DNA of 64,000 nucleotides from Lacibacter sp. H407 (lineage in GTDB: Bacteria > Bacteroidota > Bacteroidia > Chitinophagales > Chitinophagaceae). Below the pieces are notes generated by a model, which saw only the letters and a program-made list of their open reading frames with translations, was not told where the DNA came from and searched no databases. Both the position numbers and the translations under genes were made by a program. Shown one piece after another: positions 1 through 8,672 of this stretch. Positions within the stretch are counted from its first letter, which is position 1, and the number at the start of each line of letters is the position of its first letter. Where the stretch lies: NCBI RefSeq assembly GCF_037892605.1, contig NZ_JBBKTU010000002.1, positions 1-64,000 of the forward strand, in the 5' to 3' direction.

Positions 1-2
1 TA

Positions 3-1676
3 GTTTCATGTTCTGCTTCACCAAATCCTATTGATATTACATCAGCTGCACATAATACCACATTGAGTGCAAGTTTGGCTGGTTCTATAGATGCTGATCC
101 AGACAATTATACTTACTTGTGGGAAATAACGCAGGGAGTAGGTTCCTTGAGTAGTACGTCGGCAGTTAGTCCTGTATACACTGCGGCTGTTGGCGATGCG
201 GGCGGTACTGTTAAGTTTAAAGTTACAGTTACGCATAAAAGAACAGGTTGCTTTGCATCTTCAAATTGCGAAGTGAATGTTACAGCAGCAGGTTCATGCC
301 CAACTGTAGAAACAATTGAAGTATGTAATGGTTCCACCAATAGTTATACCGCAAGTCGTGCCCCATCTGTAAATGAAACATGGGTATGGTCAGCAAATAA
401 CGGAGCATCCATTAATGCACCAAACGGCCAACAAACAGTTTCTGTAACAGCAGGAGGCCAAAGCTTTACATTAAAGCTCAGCATTTCATATGCAAATCCG
501 GATTTAGGTACAAACGAATGCACCTATGAAGTGCCGGTTATCGCTTGTGGCAATTTCTGTACTTACACGCAAGGAAAGTATGGCAATAGAAGCCCATTAT
601 GCGATGGCGATGGTATTGATGGTTCAGGCCCTGCCTATACCTATCCAACAGTAACAGATATGATCAAAGCAATGTTGGGTGTTGGTGGTGTTGGTAATCC
701 TCTTTACATCGGTGGTAATGGAACGACACAGCCACGGATAACCATTCCATCTACTTCAAGCGCAGCAGTATTGCTGAATGCGTCGATGCCAGGTGGTGGA
801 AAAGCGAGTGAATTGTTTGGAAATTGTACTGTTGATAATGTGCCAAGTTTGCCAGCGTGCTGGACTCCTGGTAATAATTCTTCAACTACATATATCACAA
901 AACAAGGAAGGATCAATAATGTGTTCCTGTCACAAACAATTGCGCTTGGGTTAAATCTGAGAGTAAGCTCAGGACTGGCAGACTTTGTATTGCAGGCAGG
1001 TACATTTGCAACAGCAGCACGTGATGGTGGTTGTGGTTCAACAACGCCAAAAGCGAGGAGTTGTTACTACAACGAGTTAATGCAGTTGGTAGTAGTAAAT
1101 GAGTATCTCTACAAAACAATTTCTGTAGATATTATCGCAGCCCTTACAACCAAAGGATACCCTCATACAGTGGGAGGATTATATCAATTGGCGAATGACG
1201 GTTTAGGTAATGTTGACGGAGTTGTTGGTTCTGAAGCTGGTGCTTCGTTGTCATCCATTAGTGGTGCAGCAGCACAAATCAATGAAGGATTTGATGAGTG
1301 CAGAATATTTATTGGATGGGATGTTGAACCATGTAAGGTTGAAGTTGTTTCACGCAGGATTAATTTAAATCCTTCGGGCACAATTGCGAATCCGAATGCA
1401 ATAATAACTGATAAGCTAAATGTTTCAACCTATCCTAATCCGTTCATTGACCGTGTTCGTTTTGTAATTGCTTCACCGGTTTCTGGTCAGGCTACCCTCG
1501 AGGTATTTGATATGATGGGTCGTAAACTGCAAACAGTTTACAGTGGATTTATTTCTGCTGGCAGAAACCAGGTTGTTGAATACAAAACTTCAACGAACGC
1601 CAATGGTACGCTGATCTACAAACTCAGGATCGGTACGGATGAAGTGACAGGCAAATTGGTGAACATCAGACAATAA
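3..1676 (+). CDS. Secreted Ig/PKD-like protein with T9SS sorting tail, 5' truncated
   Basis: The frame is open from the first full codon at position 3, so the true start lies left of the window; 557 codons are visible. The first ~80 residues look like a PKD/Ig-like fold (motif LWEITQG, then SPVYTAA and KVTVTHKRTGC), followed by a second Cys-containing beta-rich domain. A long middle part with paired cysteines (FCTYTQGKYGN, LCDGDG) resembles no family I can name. The last ~80 residues form a Por-secretion-type tail (YPNPF, then FDMMGRKL and YKLRIG), which directs outer-membrane passage through the type IX system. A strong hairpin terminator follows 20 bases after the stop. The protein is probably a cell-surface or released adhesin-like protein; its exact role is unknown. 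Confidence 0.85.
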   Translation, partial: VSCSASPNPIDITSAAHNTTLSASLAGSIDADPDNYTYLWEITQGVGSLSSTSAVSPVYTAAVGDAGGTVKFKVTVTHKRTGCFASSNCEVNVTAAGSCPTVETIEVCNGSTNSYTASRAPSVNETWVWSANNGASINAPNGQQTVSVTAGGQSFTLKLSISYANPDLGTNECTYEVPVIACGNFCTYTQGKYGNRSPLCDGDGIDGSGPAYTYPTVTDMIKAMLGVGGVGNPLYIGGNGTTQPRITIPSTSSAAVLLNASMPGGGKASELFGNCTVDNVPSLPACWTPGNNSSTTYITKQGRINNVFLSQTIALGLNLRVSSGLADFVLQAGTFATAARDGGCGSTTPKARSCYYNELMQLVVVNEYLYKTISVDIIAALTTKGYPHTVGGLYQLANDGLGNVDGVVGSEAGASLSSISGAAAQINEGFDECRIFIGWDVEPCKVEVVSRRINLNPSGTIANPNAIITDKLNVSTYPNPFIDRVRFVIASPVSGQATLEVFDMMGRKLQTVYSGFISAGRNQVVEYKTSTNANGTLIYKLRIGTDEVTGKLVNIRQ

Positions 1677-1695
1677 ATTTTTTAAACATAAAACT

Positions 1696-1723
1696 AAGGC
1701 TGCCCATTTGGGCAGCCTTTTTT
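1696..1723 (+). terminator. Intrinsic terminator, probably bidirectional
   Basis: A 10-bp stem AAGGCTGCCC/GGGCAGCCTT (1696-1705 and 1710-1719) with an ATTT loop is followed by a T-rich run. It lies between two convergent genes, 20 bases after the plus-strand stop and about 60 beyond the minus-strand stop, so it may serve both. Confidence 0.85.
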
Positions 1724-1780
1724 ATTTTTAATTCAATCGTTCGTCTTTTTTGCAATTGGGTGAATTGCGCATTTGCAGGT

Positions 1781-3295
1781 TTAATTAATTACATAACAAT
1801 ATCCGCCACCTGCAGTTCTGCCTCCGGTTTCAAAGAAATTATAATCGATCCAGCTATAACCTGCATCGCCCCACGTTGTTCCCCATGAGTTGAAAATTTT
1901 ATAAGCATTTTTTGAATCATCGTAGCCGCAAATAACAAGGCAATGTGCCAGCATACCTGACCCTGAATATGCCTTCCAGAGAAATCCTGTTTTTGCACTG
2001 ATAAATGAATTGTCAGCAAGTATTGTGATTATTACCGGATGCTTTTGTTCGATCATTGATTTAATGGCCGCTCTGTCAGTATAATAAATTTTGGAGTAGC
2101 CATTAATTTTATAATTCAAAGCCTCACTTGTTTGAACAGCTGTTGGTAATAGAGAACAGCCATTCGTGCTGCTGTATGGCATTGATTGGAACGTGCTGAT
2201 ACCTTTGGTTACAATGAAGTCAAGTGCCGTTTGCATGGCAGTACCTGCTGAACAATCTGTGCTGAATTTTATCTGATTGTATAAAAATTCAGGGCTAAAT
2301 ACATTGGTAGAGAAACTGTACGTGCTGGCGTTGGTACGATAATATTGTTCTGCTGAGCGGGCTGCATATCCAATTGCAAATGGCACACATGCTCCTTCGC
2401 CACCTTGATTGCCAACAGGAGGCATAACCAGATGAACACCACTGCTAACTGGAGGAGGAACAACAACCGTATTGATTGTTACAGTCACCGATCTTACTGA
2501 TTGGTTTCCTGCTGCATCTTTTGCTGTTGCGGTAATGGTATGAAATCCGCTGGCCGCAGTACTTGTATTCCAGGAATAACTGGTGCTGGCGCTTGCTGAT
2601 GTGCTCACTACAACATTATTAATGCTGATACTAAGAGAAGCAACACCGACATTATCGGAAGCAGAGGAACTGATATTTAAGTTTGTATTCGCTTCGTATG
2701 TAGTTCCATTTACTGGTGAGGTGATGTCCACTGAAGGGGCTGTAATATCGCCAGCTGTTACATTATTCACTGATACCTGAATTGAGGCTGAAGCACTATT
2801 CCCCTTTCCGTCTTTTGCAGTTACTGTAACAGTGTGGTTGCCGTTTGTAACAGTGCCGGAATTCCATGTATTTGTAAAGGGTAATGTAGTGCTTGTACTT
2901 ACAACCTTGCCATCAATACTTAAACTCACGGATGTGACCTTCACATTGTCGGTAGCCTTTACCTGCACACTGATTGTTCCTGAAACAGATGCATTATTTG
3001 AAGGAGCTACAAAGCTGATTGTTGGCGGTACGTTATCGGGCTTTCCTTTTGCTGCGAAGTCATCAAAACTGCCAGCTCTGCCATTTATACCTGTGTTTAA
3101 AAAGCCGGGAGATACAATGAGCGGAACTTTTGCCTGTAAAGCCGGATCATCGGCAACAGCACCTGCTGAGCGAGTTTGACCTACTGCTGTTTGGTCGTCA
3201 ATCGACTGCGAAGATTTTTCTTTTGAACAGGATGCTGCAAATAAAGTAAGTGCAACCAGAGTGGGCATAGCATAGGATCGGAGTACGGTTTTCAT
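1781..3295 (-). CDS. Lipoprotein with Ig-like repeats and C1A (papain-type) cysteine protease domain
   Basis: 504 residues. The N-terminus is a lipoprotein signal with lipobox FAASC (Cys23). Two Ig-like repeats of about 95 residues follow (residues ~90-178 and ~186-276), both with the DNV..V.SLSI and NG/SGFHT(I/V)T(V/A)TAKD pattern of bacterial cell-surface Ig domains. A Pro-rich linker leads to a papain-like domain (~285-504) with oxyanion Gln297, nucleophile Cys303 (GACVPFAIGY), His451 (LAHCLVICGYDD) and Asn469 in FNSWGTTWGDAGY. All four catalytic residues are therefore present. No pro-peptide is recognisable between the Ig repeats and the protease. It is probably an outer-membrane-anchored protease or adhesin; the substrate is unknown. 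It is a single gene, divergent from the ribosomal operon. Confidence 0.85.
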   Translation of the reverse strand: MKTVLRSYAMPTLVALTLFAASCSKEKSSQSIDDQTAVGQTRSAGAVADDPALQAKVPLIVSPGFLNTGINGRAGSFDDFAAKGKPDNVPPTISFVAPSNNASVSGTISVQVKATDNVKVTSVSLSIDGKVVSTSTTLPFTNTWNSGTVTNGNHTVTVTAKDGKGNSASASIQVSVNNVTAGDITAPSVDITSPVNGTTYEANTNLNISSSASDNVGVASLSISINNVVVSTSASASTSYSWNTSTAASGFHTITATAKDAAGNQSVRSVTVTINTVVVPPPVSSGVHLVMPPVGNQGGEGACVPFAIGYAARSAEQYYRTNASTYSFSTNVFSPEFLYNQIKFSTDCSAGTAMQTALDFIVTKGISTFQSMPYSSTNGCSLLPTAVQTSEALNYKINGYSKIYYTDRAAIKSMIEQKHPVIITILADNSFISAKTGFLWKAYSGSGMLAHCLVICGYDDSKNAYKIFNSWGTTWGDAGYSWIDYNFFETGGRTAGGGYCYVIN

Positions 3296-3962
3296 TGTCG
3301 GATTTTTTAGTGGTATAATAGTTTAATAGAAAACTCCTTTTCAGGCAGTTTTTTAATTCTTAAATAAAAACATCGTACCAAAACAAGCAATTTTAATGCC
3401 TCATATGTACTTTAAACTTATTTAAGTAGAAAAAAACCAATGGTGTAGGTCCTGGCTGTAGTAAAATGGTTCTTCGAAAAATTGGGCTTCGGCTATGGAT
3501 TCGTCGGTAAAGTTAAAATACCTTTTTTTGCTGTCAAAGTTTATGCACTAGGACAAACTACTACTCTTTTGTAGTAAAAAATCGAATAATTACGCAGCAT
3601 GATTGCTCACTGATCCTCTGCTGCATTGTATGGTTTGATCATTGCTATTTGCATGACAGGCTGTATAACAACTGATTAGATACGAACATGAGGGTAAGGG
3701 AAAATAACAGAACATGTTATCGACTTTGTTGAAATATAATAACTGGCGATTTGCTGTTTTAGACAGATATGGGATTATAGTTTAAGGAGCATATGCGTTT
3801 AAAATTGCTGTAAGAGGCATCTGAATGGCCATGAAAAACCTACTCTTGATATAAGTTAAGAGTGGTTGCCCAGTTTTTTGGAAAAAACTTTCTCAAAGTT
3901 TTTGCAGGGAACATTTCAAACCCTACCTTTGCGCTCCCAATTGAAAATTTGGGATAGATCTT
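3296..3962. other. 667-base non-coding divergent region
   Basis: No convincing coding frame or RNA gene is seen. It holds two small hairpins, TACTAC/GTAGTA (3559-3564, 3571-3576) and CTACTCTT/AAGAGTGG (3840-3847, 3858-3865), neither followed by a T-run, and the rpsJ promoter at the right end. The promoter of the minus-strand protease gene must lie near 3300-3420, but I find no clean consensus there. fusA, rpsG and rpsL, which often precede rpsJ, are absent. Confidence 0.6.
3901..3931 (+). promoter_or_regulatory. Bacteroidota-type promoter of the S10 operon
   Basis: A -33 element TTTG at 3901-3904 and a -7 element TACCTTTG at 3924-3931 are separated by 19 bases, matching the sigma-70 (SigAb) consensus of this phylum. 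The transcript should start near 3936-3938, about 25 bases before the rpsJ ATG. The predicted 5' end can fold as CCCAA/TTGGG (3936-3940, 3949-3953). Confidence 0.85.
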
Positions 3963-4268
3963 ATGGCGCAACGTATCAGAATAAAATTGCAATCCTACGA
4001 CCATAATCTGGTCGACAAATCGGCTGAGAAAATCGTGAAAACGGTTCGCAGTACCGGTGCAGTAGTAACAGGACCTATTCCTCTTCCTACACGTAAAAGA
4101 ATTTTTACTGTATTGCGTTCACCGCACGTTAACAAGAAGAGCCGTGAGCAGTTCCAGCTTTGTACGCACAAGCGTTTGCTGGATATCTACACCAGCAGCA
4201 GCCGTACGGTTGATGCATTGAGTAAGTTAGACTTGCCAAGTGGTGTTGACGTAGAAATCAAAGCATGA
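3963..4268 (+). CDS. rpsJ: 30S ribosomal protein S10
   Basis: 101 residues, full length for S10. It starts [14 protein letters not shown] and has the conserved loop [28 protein letters not shown] in slightly varied form. S10 sits in the head of the small subunit; outside the ribosome it partners NusB in antitermination, and a nusB gene is present at 44122-45048. First gene of the cluster, with its own promoter; no Shine-Dalgarno sequence before the ATG. A 281-base gap separates it from rplC. Confidence 0.98.
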   Translation: MAQRIRIKLQSYDHNLVDKSAEKIVKTVRSTGAVVTGPIPLPTRKRIFTVLRSPHVNKKSREQFQLCTHKRLLDIYTSSSRTVDALSKLDLPSGVDVEIKA

Positions 4269-4275
4269 TGATTGC

Positions 4276-4547
4276 CCCGCAAGCGGGACGAAGCATCTTA
4301 GTTCTTATAAATAAGTAATAATATTTCATCTCTCAATACGACTCAGGTCTGTAAAAAAGAGCTCTGAATTTCAAAAAAACATTCTCAACCAAAAGTTGAG
4401 GAACATATAAACTAGCCCTTCGTGGTTAGTTTACCATCGGTACTTCCGATCCAAAGTGGAAACAAGGAAAAGGTCGATGGTAAACGGGGATTGAATGACG
4501 CCGCCAGCGTTATGTCTCAACAACCTTACAGGGCATAAACTGTAAAC
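4276..4547 (+). promoter_or_regulatory. Candidate structured leader between rpsJ and rplC
   Basis: The gap contains a series of inverted repeats: CCCG/CGGG after the rpsJ stop (4276-4287); CTCAAC/GTTGAG (4384-4389, 4395-4400); AACTAGCC/GGTTAGTT (4410-4417, 4424-4431); an 11-bp perfect pair GTTTACCATCG/CGATGGTAAAC (4429-4439, 4475-4485); ACGC/GCGT (4498-4510); and TTACAG/CTGTAA (4526-4531, 4540-4545), ending four bases before the rplC ATG. Some pairings exclude each other: 4429-4431 is shared by two stems, and ATCGG/CCGAT (4436-4440, 4446-4450) would break the 11-bp stem. In E. coli, L4 represses its own operon through the S10 leader. An analogous control of rplC onward is an inference here; I cannot assign this to a named RNA family. 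Confidence 0.55.
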
Positions 4548-4549
4548 AA

Positions 4550-5167
4550 ATGAAAGGTATTATTGGTAAAAAGATTGGCATGACCAGCATCTTCAGTCCC
4601 GATGGTAAACAGCAGAGCTGTACCATCATTGAAGCTGGTCCCTGTGTTGTTACACAGGTAAAAACACAAGACGCTGACGGATACAGCGCATTACAATTGG
4701 CTTTTGGCGAAAAGAAAGAAAAGAACACTACCGCCGCTGAAAAAAACCACTTCGCAAAAGCAAACACTTCTCCCAAGAAGATCGTAAAAGAATTCCGCAA
4801 CTATTCTCTCGAAAAAAATATTGGTGAAACAATCACAACCGACATTTTCGCTGAAGGCGATAAAGTTGAAGTTGTGGGTACCACAAAAGGAAAGGGTTTC
4901 CAGGGTGTTGTAAAACGCCATGGCTTCCACGGTGTGGGCGGTCAATCGCACGGTCAACACGATCGTCAGCGTGCACCGGGTTCACTGGGTAACTCTTCTG
5001 ATGCTTCACGTGTAATGAAAGGTATGCGTATGGCTGGCCGTATGGGTGCAGACAGAGTGAAAGTTAAAGGATTAAAAGTGTTGAAAATTTTCCCTGAAAA
5101 GAATTACATCCTTGTGAGCGGTTCTGTACCAGGTTTTAACGGTTCAATCGTATACATCCAGAAGTAA
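4550..5167 (+). CDS. rplC: 50S ribosomal protein L3
   Basis: 205 residues, normal length. The N-terminus [15 protein letters not shown] and the central [21 protein letters not shown] loop, including the Gln in the stretch methylated in some bacteria, identify L3. It nucleates 23S rRNA folding near the peptidyl-transferase centre. The ATG lies four bases after a hairpin that could restrict ribosome access, and no Shine-Dalgarno sequence is seen. rplD follows after 20 bases. Confidence 0.98.
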   Translation: MKGIIGKKIGMTSIFSPDGKQQSCTIIEAGPCVVTQVKTQDADGYSALQLAFGEKKEKNTTAAEKNHFAKANTSPKKIVKEFRNYSLEKNIGETITTDIFAEGDKVEVVGTTKGKGFQGVVKRHGFHGVGGQSHGQHDRQRAPGSLGNSSDASRVMKGMRMAGRMGADRVKVKGLKVLKIFPEKNYILVSGSVPGFNGSIVYIQK

Positions 5168-5187
5168 ACAAACTAATTCAAGAAGTC

Positions 5188-5820
5188 ATGCAAGTAGACG
5201 TTTTAAATAAATCAGGAAAAGCAACAGGTCGTACGATCGAATTACCGGATGAAATTTTTGGTATCGAACCAAATGACCATGTGATTTACCTCGCTGTAAA
5301 GCAATACCGTGCAGCACAGCGTCAAGGCACACACAAAGTTAAAACACGTGCAGAAGTACAAGGTGCAAGCCGTAAACTTCACCGCCAAAAAGGTACCGGT
5401 GGTTCACGTAAAGGTAATATCCGCAACCCTTTGTATAAGGGTGGTGGTACCATCTTTGGACCAAAACCTCACGGTTACGATTTTAAATTGAACCGTAAAG
5501 TAAAGGATCTTGCTAAAATGGGTGCTCTTGCTTACAAAGCAAAAGAAAACGCCATCGTAGTGGTTGAAGACCTTAACATGGATACTCCGAAAACAAAGGA
5601 ATTCATGAGTGTGTTGACCAACCTGAACATTGCAGGTAAAAAAGCATTGGTGGTGATCCCTGATTACAACGACAATCTCTACCTCAGCTTACGTAACGTT
5701 CCTTCAGTTGTTGGTTCATTACTCGCTGATGTAAATACATACGACCTCATCAACAGCGATGTACTCGTATTAACTGAAAGCGCTGCAAAGATTTTTTCTG
5801 AAGAAGAAGCTGCAGCATAA
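5188..5820 (+). CDS. rplD: 50S ribosomal protein L4
   Basis: 210 residues. The basic extended loop (about residues 45-95, with GTHKVKTRAEVQGASRK and RQKGTGGSRKG segments) reaches the exit tunnel in known ribosomes. The C-terminal globular part ends NTYDLINSDVLVLTESA. L4 is the autoregulator of the S10 operon in E. coli, which is relevant to the structured gap before rplC. The gene ends with a Glu/Ala-rich tail. Gaps are 20 bases to rplC and 31 to rplW. Confidence 0.98.
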   Translation: MQVDVLNKSGKATGRTIELPDEIFGIEPNDHVIYLAVKQYRAAQRQGTHKVKTRAEVQGASRKLHRQKGTGGSRKGNIRNPLYKGGGTIFGPKPHGYDFKLNRKVKDLAKMGALAYKAKENAIVVVEDLNMDTPKTKEFMSVLTNLNIAGKKALVVIPDYNDNLYLSLRNVPSVVGSLLADVNTYDLINSDVLVLTESAAKIFSEEEAAA

Positions 5821-5851
5821 TTGATCATTGAACTGAATAAACAACGTCCAG

Positions 5852-6151
5852 ATGAGACAGAGTGAAATTTTAATAAAGCCGATTGTATCTGAAAAAAGCA
5901 ATCGTTTAACCGAGAAAAAGAATACATACGCTTTTCGTGTAGGTCGTAAAGCCAACAAGCTCGAGATCAAAAAAGCAGTAGAAGAATTCTACAATGTAAA
6001 AGTTGCTGATGTACATACAATGGTAGCTCCCCGCAAGAGCAAAAACCGTATGACCAAAGCCGGTTATATCCAGGGTAGTAAACCAGCTTACAAAAAGGCT
6101 TATGTAACTGTTGCAGAAGGCGAAACAATTGACCTGTACGGAACAGTATAA
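5852..6151 (+). CDS. rplW: 50S ribosomal protein L23
   Basis: 99 residues. Starts MRQSEILIKPIVSEKS, the conserved IKPIxSEKS signature, followed by YAFRVGRKANKLEIKKAVEEFY. L23 lies at the polypeptide exit and is the docking site for trigger factor and the signal-recognition particle. The leading MRQ is a short extension typical of the phylum. It is co-transcribed with rplD and rplB, with gaps of 31 and 60 bases. Confidence 0.97.
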   Translation: MRQSEILIKPIVSEKSNRLTEKKNTYAFRVGRKANKLEIKKAVEEFYNVKVADVHTMVAPRKSKNRMTKAGYIQGSKPAYKKAYVTVAEGETIDLYGTV

Positions 6152-6211
6152 TTAAGAATAACGAATGGTAGATCAACTACCGCAAAAGTTGAACAATAAA
6201 AGTTTTTAAAA

Positions 6212-7051
6212 ATGGCATTAAAGAAATACAAACCGGTAACCGCAGGTACCAGATGGAGAATCGGGAATGCGTATGCGGAGATTACAACCGACAAACCTGA
6301 GAAGTCGTTGCTTGAAAGTGTAAAGTCAACAGGTGGTCGTAACGCCCAGGGCCGTCGTTCTATGCGTTACATCGGCGGTGGTAATAAAAAGAAATACCGT
6401 GTAATTGATTTTAAACGTAGTAAGAAAGATGTACCTGCAAAAGTTGCATCAATTGAATACGATCCAAACCGTACAGCATTTATTGCTTTGTTGCATTATG
6501 CTGATGGTGAGAAGCGTTACATTCTTGCTCCGAATGGCTTAACTGTTGGTACAACCGTTTTAGCTGGTGATGCAGTAGCACCTGATTTAGGAAATGCACT
6601 TCAAATGAAGAACATGCCATTGGGTACGAATGTTCACAACATTGAAATGCAACCTGGCCAGGGTGGTAAATTGGTTCGCAGTGCAGGTACAAGTGCACAG
6701 TTAACCAACAAGGAAGGAAAATATGCAGTATTGAAAATGCCAAGTGGTGAATTGCGTAAGTTATTGATCAACTGTTATGCAACAGTAGGTGTGGTAAGTA
6801 ACAGCGATCACAGTTTGGAACAAGCTGGTAAGGCCGGTGTTAACCGTTGGAAAGGTATTCGTCCACGTAACCGTGGTGTTGCGATGAACCCTGTAGATCA
6901 TCCGATGGGTGGTGGTGAAGGCCGCAGCAGTGGTGGTCACCCACGTAGCAGAACCGGTAAATATGCAAAAGGCGAGAAGACTCGTTCGAAACATAAGGGT
7001 TCTAACAAACTCATCATCCAACGTAAGGATGGTAAAAAACTGGCGAAGTAA
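6212..7051 (+). CDS. rplB: 50S ribosomal protein L2
   Basis: 279 residues, full length. The C-terminal segment [18 protein letters not shown] carries the universally conserved His of the L2 signature near the peptidyl-transferase centre, followed by a Lys/Arg-rich tail. The N-terminal part has the usual [16 protein letters not shown] opening. L2 binds 23S rRNA and supports subunit joining. Confidence 0.98.
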   Translation: MALKKYKPVTAGTRWRIGNAYAEITTDKPEKSLLESVKSTGGRNAQGRRSMRYIGGGNKKKYRVIDFKRSKKDVPAKVASIEYDPNRTAFIALLHYADGEKRYILAPNGLTVGTTVLAGDAVAPDLGNALQMKNMPLGTNVHNIEMQPGQGGKLVRSAGTSAQLTNKEGKYAVLKMPSGELRKLLINCYATVGVVSNSDHSLEQAGKAGVNRWKGIRPRNRGVAMNPVDHPMGGGEGRSSGGHPRSRTGKYAKGEKTRSKHKGSNKLIIQRKDGKKLAK

Positions 7052-7088
7052 TAATCAGCATTCGAAAATCTAAAATCGAAAATATAAC

Positions 7089-7361
7089 ATGGCTCGTTCG
7101 ATTAAAAAAGGTCCTTATGTAGCAGCTCACCTCGAAACAAAGGTGCTCGCTATCAACGAGGGTAAATCAAAGAAAGGTGTAATTAAGACATGGAGCCGCC
7201 GCTCTACAATTACCCCCGATTTTGTTGGTCACACCTTTGCGGTGCACAACGGAAACAAATTCATTCCTGTTTATGTAACTGAATTCATGGTAGGTCATAA
7301 GCTGGGCGAATTTGCACCAACAAGAAACTTTAAAGGACACTCAAGTAAGAAGATTGCATAA
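7089..7361 (+). CDS. rpsS: 30S ribosomal protein S19
   Basis: 90 residues. The opening [11 protein letters not shown] and the motif [27 protein letters not shown] (in part) are diagnostic. S19 forms a complex with S13 in the head of the small subunit and contacts A-site tRNA. It starts 37 bases after rplB. The following 73-base spacer is built of imperfect GGTTAC-like words. Confidence 0.98.
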   Translation: MARSIKKGPYVAAHLETKVLAINEGKSKKGVIKTWSRRSTITPDFVGHTFAVHNGNKFIPVYVTEFMVGHKLGEFAPTRNFKGHSSKKIA

Positions 7362-7434
7362 TACAGTTACCGGTTACAGGTTACGAGTTGAAGGTTGAAT
7401 TTCAGCCAGCAACAAGAAACCAGCGACCAGCAAC

Positions 7435-7800
7435 ATGAAACAAATAAAAATGGAAGCAGTAGCAAAACTCAGAAATTATCCCACGTCACCCCGCAGAATG
7501 CGTCTGTTGGCTGATGAGATCCGTGGTATGGATGTTGAAAAAGCGCTGGCTATGTTGGAGTTTCATCCACAACACTCGGCCACACCGCTTGGTAAATTAT
7601 TAAAAAGTGCCATCAACAACTGGGAACAGAAGAACAGCGGTCAAAGTGCAGCAGATGCATCATTGATTGTGAAGACAATTTTTGTTGACGGTGCACGTAT
7701 GGTAAAGCGTTTGCGTCCTGCTCCACAGGGTCGTGCTTACAGAGTAAGAAAGCGCAGCAACCACGTAACTATTATCGTAGATAAAAAATTAATTGATTAA
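7435..7800 (+). CDS. rplV: 50S ribosomal protein L22
   Basis: 121 residues. Two in-frame starts are possible: ATG 7435 (MKQIKMEAVAK) and ATG 7450 (MEAVAKLRNY). The second begins closer to the usual L22 N-terminus, but the first cannot be excluded because there is no Shine-Dalgarno sequence to decide. The C-terminal RPAPQGRAYRVRKRSNHV stretch is the conserved part of the long beta-hairpin lining the exit tunnel. Confidence 0.96.
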   Translation: MKQIKMEAVAKLRNYPTSPRRMRLLADEIRGMDVEKALAMLEFHPQHSATPLGKLLKSAINNWEQKNSGQSAADASLIVKTIFVDGARMVKRLRPAPQGRAYRVRKRSNHVTIIVDKKLID

Positions 7801-7818
7801 AACTTTATAAACCATTCT

Positions 7819-8601
7819 ATGGGTCAGAAAGCAAATCCAATTGGTAACAGGTTAGGGATCATCCGCGGATGGGAAAGTAACTGGTATGGTAGCAAAAAAG
7901 ACTATGCTGGTAAACTGATTGAAGACAACAAGATCAGAACCTATCTGAACGCCCGTATCAATAAAGGCGGTATCGCTAAGATTGTGATTGAGCGTACACT
8001 CAACAAATTGATTGTAACCATTCACACATCAAAGCCAGGTATCATCATCGGTAAAGGTGGTGGTGAAGTTGATCGCATCAAAGAAGAGTTGAAGAAATTG
8101 ACTGGTAAAGATGATGTGCAGATCAACATTCTTGAGATCCGTCGTCCGGAAGTAGATGCAACAATTGTTGCTGACACTATCGCACGCCAGATCGAAAACC
8201 GTATCAACTATAAGCGTGCTATTAAAATGGCGATTGCTTCTGCTATGCGCATGGGTGCTGAAGGAATTAAAGTGAAAGTAGCCGGTCGTTTAGGTGGTGC
8301 TGAAATTGCACGTACTGAAGAGATCAAACAAGGCCGTACGCCGTTACACACATTCCGTATGGATATTGATTATGCCAATCTGTTTGCATTAACAGTGTAT
8401 GGTAAAATCGGTATCAAAGTATGGATATGTAAAGGTGAAGTATTGACCAAGCGTGATTTGAACCCCAACTTTATTGGTGGTAAGAGTGATGTGAGCGATC
8501 GCAAAGATCGTCGTGATGATAACAGAGGTGGTGGTGACAGAAGAGATGATCGTCGTGGTGGCGGTGGTGGTGGTCAACGCAGAGACAGCCGCAAAGGGTA
8601 A
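7819..8601 (+). CDS. rpsC: 30S ribosomal protein S3 with Gly/Arg/Asp-rich tail
   Basis: 260 residues, longer than the ~233 of E. coli. The KH-2 domain (about residues 40-110) has the [14 protein letters not shown] loop; the C-terminal S3 domain carries [23 protein letters not shown]3 lies at the mRNA entry site and contributes to helicase action. The last ~38 residues are a low-complexity tail of Asp, Arg and Gly runs ([18 protein letters not shown] and a Gly run) resembling RNA-binding RGG tails. It starts 18 bases after rplV. Confidence 0.98.
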   Translation: MGQKANPIGNRLGIIRGWESNWYGSKKDYAGKLIEDNKIRTYLNARINKGGIAKIVIERTLNKLIVTIHTSKPGIIIGKGGGEVDRIKEELKKLTGKDDVQINILEIRRPEVDATIVADTIARQIENRINYKRAIKMAIASAMRMGAEGIKVKVAGRLGGAEIARTEEIKQGRTPLHTFRMDIDYANLFALTVYGKIGIKVWICKGEVLTKRDLNPNFIGGKSDVSDRKDRRDDNRGGGDRRDDRRGGGGGGQRRDSRKG

Positions 8602-8672
8602 TAATCAAGTACTAATTACAAGTAAGAAGTACGAAGCAAATAACAAACAGTAACACGAAACATATTTAAACA

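Noticed and set aside
2832-3179. 115-codon plus-strand frame inside the protease gene
   Set aside because: It is opposite to a gene with complete catalytic residues and a lipobox, and its product is low-complexity hydrophobic sequence.
3559-3576. TACTAC/GTAGTA hairpin as terminator of an upstream gene
   Set aside because: No T-run follows on either strand and no gene ends there.
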